Source: CAYPZT01 sp964415435 (GTDB lineage: Bacteria; Patescibacteriota; Microgenomatia; UBA1406; GWC2-37-13). From it: a stretch of 18,476 nucleotides of DNA. The stretch is taken from NCBI GenBank assembly GCA_964415435.1, contig CAYPZT010000020.1:1-18476 (forward strand), written 5' to 3'. The notes beneath the pieces were generated by a model. That model had not been told where the DNA came from. It ran no database searches and saw nothing but the letters and a program-made list of their open reading frames with translations. The position numbers and the translations under genes are program-made. Shown piece after piece: positions 1 through 6,050 of the stretch (position 1 is the first letter of the stretch; every line of letters starts with the position of its first letter).

Positions 1-194
1 TTTGGCTCCTCGCCTATAAGATCAGTTATAAGTTTTTTCGAGTCGATCATAAGGCGGGCAGACCCTTCGACACCGATGGGCTCCAGGTGTTGCTCGTCAT
101 CTTTAAAAGGCGGAAAAGAATATCCAAGAAGAGTATAGAACTCGACTGTCTTCTTGAAATCTGAAGAGACTACTCCGACTGCGTCAAGTTTCAT
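1..194 (-). CDS. Glyoxalase/VOC-superfamily protein, 3' part beyond the window
   Basis: The first 64 codons are visible on the minus strand, starting at the ATG complementary to 192-194. The protein begins MKLDAVGVVSSDFKKTVEFY and continues with an LLGYSF segment, the usual first beta-alpha-beta unit of vicinal-oxygen-chelate proteins (glyoxalase, bleomycin-resistance, extradiol dioxygenase fold). Later residues (HLEPIGVEGSARLMID) fit the second strand pair of that half-module. The rest lies beyond base 1, so metal ligands and substrate cannot be judged. It starts 9 bases after the stop of the VTT membrane protein and is probably the third gene of that operon. There is no Shine-Dalgarno. A TAAAAT that includes the upstream stop codon ends 6 bases before the ATG and could be an internal -10 element. 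The fold is fairly sure; the reaction is unknown. Confidence 0.75.
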   Translation of the reverse strand, partial: MKLDAVGVVSSDFKKTVEFYTLLGYSFPPFKDDEQHLEPIGVEGSARLMIDSKKLITDLIGEEP

Positions 195-203
195 ACGTTT
201 ATT

Positions 204-830
204 TTACTCGAAATATCTGCCTTTAAACTTGTAAAGGATGAACCATGCCGCGGCGGCGGCAATGCCGAAGATTATCCATGAGTGCACCGATATCGAAAGT
301 GAGATCATATAAAAGATCGGAAGCGTTATGGCGATATGGGAAACAGTAAAGCCGGCGATAAACGGCAGGTATCTGAAACCTATGATGCCTGCACCCCAGG
401 CTATGGCATCCGAGAGCAACCCACCCGACGCAAAGCGTAAAAACAGCGCCGCCTCGAACTGATTTTTATCTTTGAGTTTGATCGATACTATTTTATTTGT
501 AATCATGGCCCCAAAAAACTTGTGAAGAACACGTTTTCCGTATTTTATTCCTAAATAGTATGAGATAGAGCCCCCTATTATGTTTCCGACAATATCGGAG
601 AAGTACGCCAGCTCCCATCCAATAAGCGGTATGGAACCGAGTGTCAGAATCACTCCTGGCAGTGGGGGATATATGAGACTCAATGATTTAAGAACAATAA
701 GAACAGCAACATACAAGGGAATGTGTGATTGTACAAATACAATAAGGGGGGCAAAATATGTGGATTGTGCAGCGAGCTGTATTAAAATACCGGGTAAAAG
801 AATAATAAGAATGAGGAGTATTTTACTCAT
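204..830 (-). CDS. VTT-domain (DedA/TVP38-like) integral membrane protein
   Basis: This is a 208-residue, strongly hydrophobic protein with about five or six membrane segments. The central stretch matches the VTT/SNARE-associated family (DedA, TVP38/TMEM64): a glycine-rich GNIIGGSISYYLGIKYGKR segment, then FLRFASGGLLSDAIAWGAG with the typical arginine and small residues, then a further pair of hydrophobic helices and a basic tail (LYKFKGRYFE). DedA-family proteins are inner-membrane proteins linked to lipid scrambling or transport of undecaprenyl-phosphate or phospholipids, and to proton-dependent envelope homeostasis. Which of these applies here is unknown. The start ATG overlaps the TGA of the DUF1801 gene (ATGA, 827-830), so translation is likely coupled. 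The family call is good; the substrate is not determined. Confidence 0.75.
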   Translation of the reverse strand: MSKILLILIILLPGILIQLAAQSTYFAPLIVFVQSHIPLYVAVLIVLKSLSLIYPPLPGVILTLGSIPLIGWELAYFSDIVGNIIGGSISYYLGIKYGKRVLHKFFGAMITNKIVSIKLKDKNQFEAALFLRFASGGLLSDAIAWGAGIIGFRYLPFIAGFTVSHIAITLPIFYMISLSISVHSWIIFGIAAAAAWFILYKFKGRYFE

Positions 831-1195
831 TTTTTCTTCCCATAGATTTCTATATTTTTTTCGATACTATACTTCACTATTTCTTCAGCAAGATCATAAC
901 AGATAGGATCTTTGAGCTGAAATTGGAGAGTACCCTTGCCTTTAATATATGGTTTTATTTTTTTAGTAAATGCGGAAGGGCCCGGAGGTATAGGGTAGAA
1001 GCTTACATGGTTAGCGTAGCCAGCAAAGTAAATGAGAGGTCTGCCGTTCATCTTAAAAGCAGGAATGCCATAACTTATTGACTCCACCGCACGGGGTGCA
1101 GCTTTTTTGATCAGTTTTCTGAATTTTTTAAGAATATCCTGGGTGTCTTTGGGAAAGTTTTCTATGTATTCGTCAACAGTACTGTACTTTTTCAT
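827..1195 (-). CDS. DUF1801 (YdhG-like) small protein
   Basis: This is a 122-residue soluble protein and the first gene of a minus-strand trio. It has the DUF1801 layout: an N-terminal helix (VDEYIENFPKDTQDILKKFR), the ESISYGIPAFKMNGRPLIYF core, the HVSFYPIPPG turn, and a C-terminal GKGTLQFQLKDPI segment followed by a helix. The length is normal for the family. DUF1801 proteins adopt a frataxin-like or YjbR-like fold and have been annotated as iron chaperones, but the function is not settled and nothing here decides it. The stop overlaps the start of the VTT membrane gene by four bases. A -10-like TAAAAT ends six bases upstream of the ATG and there is no Shine-Dalgarno, so the transcript may be leaderless. 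Confidence 0.85.
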   Translation of the reverse strand: MKKYSTVDEYIENFPKDTQDILKKFRKLIKKAAPRAVESISYGIPAFKMNGRPLIYFAGYANHVSFYPIPPGPSAFTKKIKPYIKGKGTLQFQLKDPICYDLAEEIVKYSIEKNIEIYGKKK

Positions 1196-1201
1196 ATCTA
1201 T

Positions 1202-1207
1202 ATTTTA
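1202..1207 (-). promoter_or_regulatory. Candidate -10 element for the DUF1801 operon
   Basis: On the minus strand TAAAAT (complement of 1202-1207) is followed by six bases and then the ATG at 1195. No convincing -35 and no ribosome binding site are present. With normal sigma-70 spacing the first transcribed base would be the A of the ATG. Confidence 0.45.
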
Positions 1208-1233
1208 CATGGAACATGGATGTAGCAGTGTGC

Positions 1234-1249
1234 TATAAATATCTATAGT
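1234..1249 (+). promoter_or_regulatory. Candidate promoter of the esterase gene (TATAAA / TATAGT)
   Basis: TATAGT at 1244-1249 ends six bases before the ATG at 1256. A second, extended -10-like TGcTATAAA lies at 1231-1239. No purine-rich Shine-Dalgarno precedes the start. Together with the opposite-strand element at 1202-1207 this 60-base gap is a compact divergent promoter region. Confidence 0.4.
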
Positions 1250-1255
1250 AAGCTC

Positions 1256-2278
1256 ATGAAAAAACCCACAAAAACTAACAAAAGAAGTTCAAAACTGCTC
1301 TATGTTGCGTTAATTCTTTTTTTGATGGTGACCGGTCTGTATGTTTTTAATCTTGTCAGTCCATGGCCGAGCGCACTTCTCATACGCGGTATTTTTGAGC
1401 TGGGCGGACTAAAAACATCCGCAGCACTCGAAAAATATGTACCCGCAGATATTGGTGAGGTGAAAAATATCCAATACAGGACGGGGGACAATGATGCATA
1501 TCTCGATGTTTACTATCCCGAAAGTGCGGTCGTCGATCTGCCGACTATAGTCTGGATTCATGGAGGTGCATGGATCTCGGGAGACAAAGAAAACGTTGCC
1601 AATTATCTCAAGATACTCGCATCACACGGATATGTGACTGTTGGGGTAAACTACTCAATCGCACCTGAGAAACATTATCCAGTACCTATTGTTCAGGTGA
1701 ACGAAGCTTTGGGTTATCTTTCCAAAAATGCAGAAAGATTTTATATCGACAAAAACATGATGGTACTTGCGGGTGACTCAGCAGGTTCACAGATTGCAGC
1801 CCAGATGGCAGCTCTGGTAACGAATAAATCATATGCGGCAGAGATGGGAATAGTGCCTTCGGTAAAGGTCGATCAACTGAAAGCGACTCTTTTGAACTGC
1901 GGAGTGTATGAGCTTGGTATCCTCAACTTTTCGGGTGTATCGGGATGGTTTTTGACAACCGTTGGCTGGTCGTATTCGGGTCAAAAGGATTTCGTTAAAG
2001 ACAAATTTTTCCACACCGTCTCGGTTGCCGAATATGTAAACAGCAATTTTCCACCAAGTTTCATAACCGTCGGCAATGCCGATCCATTGGAACCCCAGTC
2101 CTACTATTTGGCTAAAATTTTAAGAGACAAAGGAGTTGCGGTCGACACACTTTTTTATCCGGTCAATCATGTACCAGCCTTAGGACATGAATATCAGTTC
2201 GATCTCGACAGTACAGATGGTGAAAATGCACTTGATCAAATGCTCGAATTTCTGCAAACAGCTCTCCAGAAATCTTAA
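1256..2278 (+). CDS. Membrane-anchored alpha/beta-hydrolase (HSL-type esterase/lipase)
   Basis: This is a 340-residue protein. A lysine-rich N-terminus (residues 1-13) is followed by one hydrophobic segment (about 14-34), a signal anchor that would place the enzyme outside the cytoplasmic membrane. The catalytic part has the hormone-sensitive-lipase signature: the oxyanion motif HGGAW at 102-106, the nucleophile elbow GDSAG at 173-177 (Ser175), Asp276 in GNADPLEP, and His311 in LGHEYQF. The complete Ser-Asp-His triad suggests an active carboxylesterase or lipase; the substrate cannot be read from the sequence. The 3' end overlaps the convergent SGNH-like gene by four bases (TTAA at 2275-2278). 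No Shine-Dalgarno precedes the ATG. An alternative reading as an S9-type peptidase is less likely because of the HGGAW motif. Confidence 0.85.
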   Translation: MKKPTKTNKRSSKLLYVALILFLMVTGLYVFNLVSPWPSALLIRGIFELGGLKTSAALEKYVPADIGEVKNIQYRTGDNDAYLDVYYPESAVVDLPTIVWIHGGAWISGDKENVANYLKILASHGYVTVGVNYSIAPEKHYPVPIVQVNEALGYLSKNAERFYIDKNMMVLAGDSAGSQIAAQMAALVTNKSYAAEMGIVPSVKVDQLKATLLNCGVYELGILNFSGVSGWFLTTVGWSYSGQKDFVKDKFFHTVSVAEYVNSNFPPSFITVGNADPLEPQSYYLAKILRDKGVAVDTLFYPVNHVPALGHEYQFDLDSTDGENALDQMLEFLQTALQKS

Positions 2279-2952
2279 GTAAGGTTATTTAGAAATGCAG
2301 CAAAAACCGGAGCGATCGTTTGGTTGGCTAAATTATTTGGATGAGAATCCCAAGGTAATAAGCGCGAATATTTTTTCTTGAGAAATCCGTTTTCATCTGC
2401 CAACTCTCCAAACAAATTAAACACTTTTATATTCGATGTTCCTTGTGACAAAAGCCAGCTCACCAGTTTCTTTGCCCGCTCTGCATATTCAGGCGTTGTT
2501 AATTCTTCACGAAGCGGTGGAGGGGTAACCAAAACAAATTCTTTTTCCGAATATTTCTTGAGGCTCTTAAAAATAGATTTATAGTAGTCTCCATATTCAT
2601 GAAGCATTGCATCTGAAATTATTTTAGTGGTTGGGTAACAGTTTTTAAAAGCGACAATATCGTAACTGAGGATAGATTTAAGGGTTGGATCGCTCGGGTC
2701 TCTTCCAAAAATTTCCGCATATTCGCGCGGGTTATTGTTGCTAAGTACTATGTCATAATCCTGTCCTGTAATTTTGCCGTTCTTGTCCGAAAGTCCCTTG
2801 TGATGAGTAAATTGTGCAAATAAAAGTGGAGCAACTTTATATAAATTATAGCTATGATCCCAGAACTCGGCATTTGTTATCAAGTTTCGAAGACGACCTT
2901 CCCTTATAAGATTTGCGCCAGTTGAGTGATGGATAAAAAGAATCTTCTTCAT
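2275..2952 (-). CDS. SGNH-hydrolase-like protein of unknown function
   Basis: This is a 225-residue protein without a signal peptide. I do not recognise a named family with certainty, but the layout suggests an SGNH/GDSL-like alpha/beta fold. An N-terminal strand runs into FIHHSTGANLI (residues 7-17; Ser10 in the place of the nucleophile). A strand then leads to AFKNCYP (101-107; Asn104 like the block-III Asn). A FVLVTPPPL strand follows, and near the C-terminus is WDSHPNNLAN (201-210), resembling the block-V Asp/His-Pro motif, although the Asp-His spacing is one shorter than the classical DxxH. If real, it would be an esterase or deacetylase. It ends tail to tail with the esterase gene, sharing TTAA. 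An extended -10-like TGcTATAGT lies just upstream of the ATG. Confidence 0.6.
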   Translation of the reverse strand: MKKILFIHHSTGANLIREGRLRNLITNAEFWDHSYNLYKVAPLLFAQFTHHKGLSDKNGKITGQDYDIVLSNNNPREYAEIFGRDPSDPTLKSILSYDIVAFKNCYPTTKIISDAMLHEYGDYYKSIFKSLKKYSEKEFVLVTPPPLREELTTPEYAERAKKLVSWLLSQGTSNIKVFNLFGELADENGFLKKKYSRLLPWDSHPNNLANQTIAPVFAAFLNNLT

Positions 2953-2960
2953 ATATCTTC

Positions 2961-2969
2961 ACTATAGCA
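2961..2969 (-). promoter_or_regulatory. Candidate extended -10 (TGcTATAGT) of the SGNH-like gene
   Basis: On the minus strand TGCTATAGT is followed by eight bases and the ATG at 2952. The TG dinucleotide one base before the hexamer is the extended -10 form. No Shine-Dalgarno is visible. Confidence 0.45.
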
Positions 2970-2978
2970 AAGGAAGAG

Positions 2979-3620
2979 TTATTTCTGAAAGACGAGAGTG
3001 GAAAGTATGGCGTCGACTTCATTTTGGAATCCGGCATTGGTCGGATCGGCAACAAGATAAGTTACACCCACAGCATAAGGAGATGAGGGATCTTTCTGCA
3101 AATACAGATACGTTGATGTGCCGAGACCCCGTGCAGTATAGGTGAATCCGGTGTGGCCATTTATGGTCACCGCATGCTTTGGTGATTCTAGAGTTGAAGT
3201 GCCGTCAGCAGTCGTAGTTTTTATCTGATTATCAACCCACTCTTCCAGGGTTTGACCTCGAAGACTGATTGCTTCAAATGTCATGATTACTCCATCGTAT
3301 ATCTCGGTCTGTCCCTGTTGGGTGGGGCCCGTCTTATAGATACGGGTTATCTGGCCGTTATTCTGACCGTCAATTTTATAGTCATTTGGGTAAAGGAACA
3401 TATATACTCCCTCCGGATCGGCATAGTTATTGCCACCCCGCTGAAGACTTGCTATCTTTTCATTGACTTCGTTGGATGTGATGGCAGTCGGCTGAGCTAT
3501 TGACGAAGTTGGGGAAACGGGTGGAGGAGTAACGATAGGTCGCTTGCTTATAAATCCGTAACCAAGGATTATAAAAAAAACTGAAGCAAGGATGAAGAAC
3601 AGTATCGTATTGCCTTTCAT
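2979..3620 (-). CDS. Single-pass membrane-anchored extracytoplasmic hypothetical protein
   Basis: This is a 213-residue protein. One hydrophobic segment covers about residues 4-24 (ILFFILASVFFIILGYGFI) and is followed by a basic SKR and a proline/serine/threonine-rich spacer (about 29-45), then a soluble domain of about 165 residues. The soluble part alternates beta strands and ends with NEVDAILSTLVFQ. This resembles PsbP-like domains, whose last helix often has a 'xxIlsTlkf' ending, and the same ending is common in short CPR membrane proteins. There is no lipobox cysteine. No catalytic motif is visible. It lies 26 bases upstream of the SGNH-like gene on the same strand and may be cotranscribed with it. 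The role is unknown. Confidence 0.65.
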   Translation of the reverse strand: MKGNTILFFILASVFFIILGYGFISKRPIVTPPPVSPTSSIAQPTAITSNEVNEKIASLQRGGNNYADPEGVYMFLYPNDYKIDGQNNGQITRIYKTGPTQQGQTEIYDGVIMTFEAISLRGQTLEEWVDNQIKTTTADGTSTLESPKHAVTINGHTGFTYTARGLGTSTYLYLQKDPSSPYAVGVTYLVADPTNAGFQNEVDAILSTLVFQK

Positions 3621-3661
3621 GACAGTAATAGTAGGGAAGCAATATAAGAATTGGGTAAGGA

Positions 3662-4153
3662 TTACTTCAGCGGAGAAAGAATAAATGGGTGCAGATGTAC
3701 TCTTACTCCCTTATATGTTATCGATTCTGCAGCAGCAACTATCTCCAGGTGCTGATCTTTCATCAGAACTTCGTATGAATACTGCCAGTCTCCATCGGGT
3801 TGGGGCCTGCACGCTTCAAATAACCGTGTTTTATCTCCCAACTCAATAATCTTTCTTTTTAGATATTGCGCAACCTCATCTGTGGTAATTCCAAGTTCGG
3901 TAAGCTTTTCAGCAGAAGGGCTCCCACCTGCATAAAGTCTGGTAAACATTTCTTCACCTGTCGTGATCAGTTCCTGCCCTCCGCCCATATGGTTTGGTAC
4001 AAACCATTCGTCATGATAACTACCTTCCTGACCTGACTCCAAATGACTGGCTTTTCCGTCAAACCCACCTCTTTTGACGTCGGAAAATTTACTTTTCCCC
4101 GCATAACCCTGGAGAAGGCCGTTGGTTAGCATTCTAGATACATTATTTTTCAT
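3662..4153 (-). CDS. DUF5680-like protein, downstream of tRNA-Gly
   Basis: The open frame extends back to 4249, but its first 32 codons cross the 3' end of tRNA-Gly and a terminator hairpin, so I place the start at the ATG of MKNNVSRML (163 residues). Around residues 35-90 it has GSYHDEWF, then GGGQELI, then RLYAGG. This order resembles DUF5680, where a tyrosine/aspartate motif is followed by GQE and a YYGG-type motif. The C-terminal half (DGDWQYSYEVL, GVRVHLHPFIL) is a compact strand-rich segment without known catalytic residues. No good Shine-Dalgarno sits at the usual distance; the nearest, GGAGG, ends 19 bases upstream inside the terminator arm. A start at MLTNGLL, seven codons later, is also possible. 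Function unknown. Confidence 0.6.
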   Translation of the reverse strand: MKNNVSRMLTNGLLQGYAGKSKFSDVKRGGFDGKASHLESGQEGSYHDEWFVPNHMGGGQELITTGEEMFTRLYAGGSPSAEKLTELGITTDEVAQYLKRKIIELGDKTRLFEACRPQPDGDWQYSYEVLMKDQHLEIVAAAESITYKGVRVHLHPFILSPLK

Positions 4154-4165
4154 TTGGAGCGGGAT

Positions 4166-4206
4166 AAAAAATCCTCCTTCTCCGCCAATTGGCGGATTCG
4201 GAAGGA
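4166..4206 (-). terminator. Rho-independent terminator after tRNA-Gly, with an internal perfect palindrome
   Basis: On the minus strand, starting 18 bases after the tRNA, TCCTTC and TCCGCC form an arm that pairs with GGCGGA and GAAGGA across an AATT loop. This gives twelve pairs with a four-base CGAA bulge, followed by GGATTTTTT. The core 4181-4196 is a perfect 16-base palindrome (TCCGCC AATT GGCGGA). The 3' arm includes GAAGGAGG, a Shine-Dalgarno-like string, and the downstream gene starts only 12 bases after the T run. Confidence 0.65.
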
Positions 4207-4223
4207 CAAGTCGAACCCCTTGA

Positions 4224-4294
4224 GCGGTGGAAGGGATTTGAACCCTCAACCTCTTCCTTGGGAAGGAAGCATTCTACCGTTGAACTACCACCGC
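4224..4294 (-). tRNA. tRNA-Gly (anticodon CCC)
   Basis: Read on the minus strand, the 71 bases fold as a full cloverleaf: acceptor GCGGTGG with CCACCGC (seven perfect pairs), D arm GTTC/GAAT, anticodon stem CTTCC/GGAAG with loop TTCCCAA (anticodon CCC), five-base variable loop, and T arm GAGGG/CCCTT with loop TTCAAAT. The next base is T as discriminator, and CCA is not encoded. It reads GGG codons. Confidence 0.93.
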
Positions 4295-4323
4295 AAGTGA
4301 ATTAATCCCGCTTTTATGCTTCC

Positions 4324-4329
4324 ATTATA
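4324..4329 (-). promoter_or_regulatory. Candidate -10 (TATAAT) for tRNA-Gly
   Basis: A perfect TATAAT on the minus strand lies 29 bases upstream of the tRNA 5' end, which would give a 5' leader of about 23 bases to be removed by RNase P. The -35 is weak (TTGCGG at a 19-base spacing). Confidence 0.45.
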
Positions 4330-4371
4330 ACTCATTGCTTCTCCGAAGCCGCAAAGTTATTAGTTAAGACC

Positions 4372-4387
4372 TATAATAAGGTATAAT
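4372..4387 (+). promoter_or_regulatory. Twin TATAAT -10 elements before the zincin-like gene
   Basis: Two perfect TATAAT hexamers lie ten bases apart (4372-4377 and 4382-4387). The second ends five bases before the ATG at 4393. No Shine-Dalgarno is present and the -35 match is poor. The spacing predicts a leaderless message from the second element or a leader of about ten bases from the first. Confidence 0.55.
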
Positions 4388-4392
4388 AGCGG

Positions 4393-4764
4393 ATGGACAA
4401 AGAGCTTGCGAGAAAACCTTTATATGCAAAACGGGAGCGGAAAAAACTACCCTTTCTTCTATCTGCCTTTGGCTTGATTGGTGTAGCCCTGGCTGCGGTT
4501 CCGCCGCTTCTACACACATACAATCACAGGCCGTCGGCGATTATGTTTCCAGTTGTCGGCAGTGTGTATCTGAGAAATGTCACCCAGGACGTTATAGATC
4601 ATGAGGAATGCCACAATAAAAGACGTTTAGAAGTTGGAGATATCGCCTATTACGTTGACTATATGTTGCGCCCGGCCCGTGAGGAAAAACGGTGTGGTGC
4701 TCCCCATCAGCATCCGGCTTTCAGTTATCCTTTCCAACCTGCTGAAGATATTGTTCAAGAATAA
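4393..4764 (+). CDS. Miniature membrane-anchored zincin-like protein (HEECH)
   Basis: This is a 123-residue protein. A basic N-terminus (residues 1-19) precedes one hydrophobic segment (about 20-41), so the rest probably faces outside. The soluble part holds a zincin motif, HEECH at 70-74 (HExxH: two zinc-ligand histidines and the general-base Glu71). It is followed by RRLEVGDIAYYVDYML and PAREEKRCG (95-102), where Glu97 or Glu98 is a plausible third ligand, as in small single-domain proteins with HExxH, a Tyr-rich helix and a Glu-x-x-A/C element. Cys73 and Cys101 might pair. A metalloprotease role is inferred, not shown, and the domain is near the minimum size. The last 44 bases overlap the 3' end of the convergent dihydrouridine synthase gene. 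Confidence 0.65.
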   Translation: MDKELARKPLYAKRERKKLPFLLSAFGLIGVALAAVPPLLHTYNHRPSAIMFPVVGSVYLRNVTQDVIDHEECHNKRRLEVGDIAYYVDYMLRPAREEKRCGAPHQHPAFSYPFQPAEDIVQE

Positions 4765-5785
4765 ATCGAATATCTTTGATAGTCCTTACCTGCATAAGTT
4801 TCACTTTCAGTTCATGCGAGTTGTCGATTCCTTTTACGTACCAGGCTAAGTGTTTCCTGAGAGATACAAAATGGCCATTGGGAAGTAGTTTTGTAAACAT
4901 CTCACAATGTTCGAGAGCGATATTGATTCTTTCTTCGACAGTCGGGGTGTGACCGGCAAAAAACCATGGATTTCCGAAGAGTGCGCGACCTATAAGTACG
5001 CCATCGAGCTTATACTTCTTTGTTTTTTCATCTGCCTCTGCCATTGACATGATATTTCCATTTCCGAGAACGAGTGTTTTGGTTTTTTTGATGAGTTCTG
5101 CCGCTTTTCCGATCTCACTCCAGTCGGGGAGTCCAGAATAAAGTTGTTTTAGCGTTCTTCCATGGACACTTATTGCTGCCGGTTCGGCTTCAAGAAGTTG
5201 AGAGATCCATTCATTAGTGACGATTCGGTCGAACCCTATTCTGGTCTTTACAGAAACGGGCAAAAGACGCCGTACAGCATCGATTCCATAGTTTTTCTTA
5301 TAGTCGTTCACATAATGTATGATTGTCTCAGGAAGGGCCGTTTCAGTCATTTTTTTGCCATTCGCCCAGTCGGTCACTGCTTTTTTTACTGAGAACACAA
5401 TCTCTTTTGCAAGCTTGGGATTCAGAATAAGTCCTGCACCCGCTCCGCGTTTGGCAACATTTTTGTCCGGGCAACCCATATTTATGTCCACTCCATCAAA
5501 TCCCATTTCACAGACCGCAAATGTCACATGATAAAAATCTTCAGCATGGGCGCCATAGACCTGAGCAAGAGTTGGGGTGGATGTTTTGTGATGGATAAAC
5601 GCATCCAGAAGTTTTGCTGCCCCGTGCATAATACCTTCAACCGGAGTAAATTCGGTAAAAAGCATAGAAGGCGTGCCATACTTGTCGGTTATGTAGCGAA
5701 AAGGAGCGTCGCTCACCCCATCCATTGGGGACTGTCCGATTATAGGTTTTTTGACAATATTCCAAAAACTATCTGTTATAGCCAT
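4721..5785 (-). CDS. dus: tRNA-dihydrouridine synthase (Dus family)
   Basis: This FMN-dependent enzyme reduces specific uridines in tRNA D loops using NAD(P)H. Family motifs are in order: IIGQSPMDGVSDAPFR (FMN-binding start of the TIM barrel), LAQVYGAHAEDF, INMGCPDKNVAKRGAGAGL with the catalytic cysteine (Cys105 from this start), VSVKTRIGFD, ISVHGRTLKQLYSG, LGNGNI, and DGVLIGRALFGNPWFF near the end of the barrel. A C-terminal helical domain (from about 280) carries the tRNA-binding part. The frame is open to an ATG at 5809. I prefer the ATG at 5783-5785 (354 residues, MAITDSFW) because bacterial Dus proteins start close to this FW..KP segment and a TATAAT lies between the two ATGs. Its last 44 bases overlap the convergent zincin-like gene. 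Confidence 0.9.
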   Translation of the reverse strand: MAITDSFWNIVKKPIIGQSPMDGVSDAPFRYITDKYGTPSMLFTEFTPVEGIMHGAAKLLDAFIHHKTSTPTLAQVYGAHAEDFYHVTFAVCEMGFDGVDINMGCPDKNVAKRGAGAGLILNPKLAKEIVFSVKKAVTDWANGKKMTETALPETIIHYVNDYKKNYGIDAVRRLLPVSVKTRIGFDRIVTNEWISQLLEAEPAAISVHGRTLKQLYSGLPDWSEIGKAAELIKKTKTLVLGNGNIMSMAEADEKTKKYKLDGVLIGRALFGNPWFFAGHTPTVEERINIALEHCEMFTKLLPNGHFVSLRKHLAWYVKGIDNSHELKVKLMQVRTIKDIRFILEQYLQQVGKDN

Positions 5786-5797
5786 AGATATGACTCT

Positions 5798-5803
5798 ATT
5801 ATA
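5798..5803 (-). promoter_or_regulatory. dus: Candidate -10 (TATAAT) of the dus gene
   Basis: A perfect TATAAT on the minus strand ends 12 bases before the ATG at 5785 and overlaps the codons between the two possible starts. It would give a leader of about five bases for the shorter protein and would exclude the longer one. Confidence 0.45.
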
Positions 5804-5845
5804 TCCCATAAGTTATATTCTTATTTATAAAGTTACAGATACCTC

Positions 5846-5873
5846 TTGACATTCTATGCCGCTCTTTTATGAT
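5846..5873 (+). promoter_or_regulatory. Sigma-70-type promoter TTGACA-N16-TATGAT
   Basis: This is the best complete promoter in the window. TTGACA lies at 5846-5851 and TATGAT at 5868-5873, with a 16-base spacer. The -10 ends eight bases before the ATG of the small lysine-rich protein, so the leader is at most one or two bases and no Shine-Dalgarno is present. Confidence 0.75.
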
Positions 5874-5881
5874 GAATATAT

Positions 5882-6043
5882 ATGGCAGTTAAAAAGAAGA
5901 AAGCTGTAGCAAAAAAAGCAGCAGTACGACGTGGTAGCTCACCAAGTGTCCACACCTATCAAAGGGTGCTTATGTACACCGTAGTAGGCTTCATGGTGGT
6001 ACTTGCGGTCGCAGTCATCATGCTTTTGCAGCAGTATAACTAA
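5882..6043 (+). CDS. 53-residue lysine-rich single-pass membrane protein
   Basis: This small gene starts at the ATG 5882-5884 and ends at TAA 6041-6043. The first 18 residues (MAVKKKKAVAKKAAVRRG) are a histone-H1-like lysine/alanine/arginine tail. A short polar linker (SSPSVHTYQR) follows, then one hydrophobic helix (about residues 30-49) and QQYN at the end. By the positive-inside rule the basic tail stays in the cytoplasm. The strong promoter right in front and an intact frame with no internal stops support a real gene. I do not recognise a family. The tail could touch nucleic acid, ribosomes or acidic lipid, but this is speculation. It ends seven bases before the convergent stop of the LysM gene. 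Confidence 0.7.
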   Translation: MAVKKKKAVAKKAAVRRGSSPSVHTYQRVLMYTVVGFMVVLAVAVIMLLQQYN

Positions 6044-6050
6044 AAACAGT

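Noticed and set aside
580..906. Plus-strand open frame opposite the VTT protein gene
   Set aside because: It is antisense to a clear membrane-protein gene, crosses into the DUF1801 gene and has no family features.
4154..4249. First 32 codons of the long frame ending at 3662 (begins MRVQIPSTAQ)
   Set aside because: They translate the 3' end of tRNA-Gly and its terminator hairpin; the protein-like part starts at about 4153.
5715..5735. CCCCA...TGGGG inverted repeat as a regulatory hairpin
   Set aside because: It lies within the conserved FMN-binding motif of the Dus protein (SPMDGVSDAP) and is explained by coding constraint.
5786..5809. dus start at the ATG 5809
   Set aside because: The extra eight codons contain a perfect TATAAT on the coding strand and lack family similarity. 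The choice is not certain.
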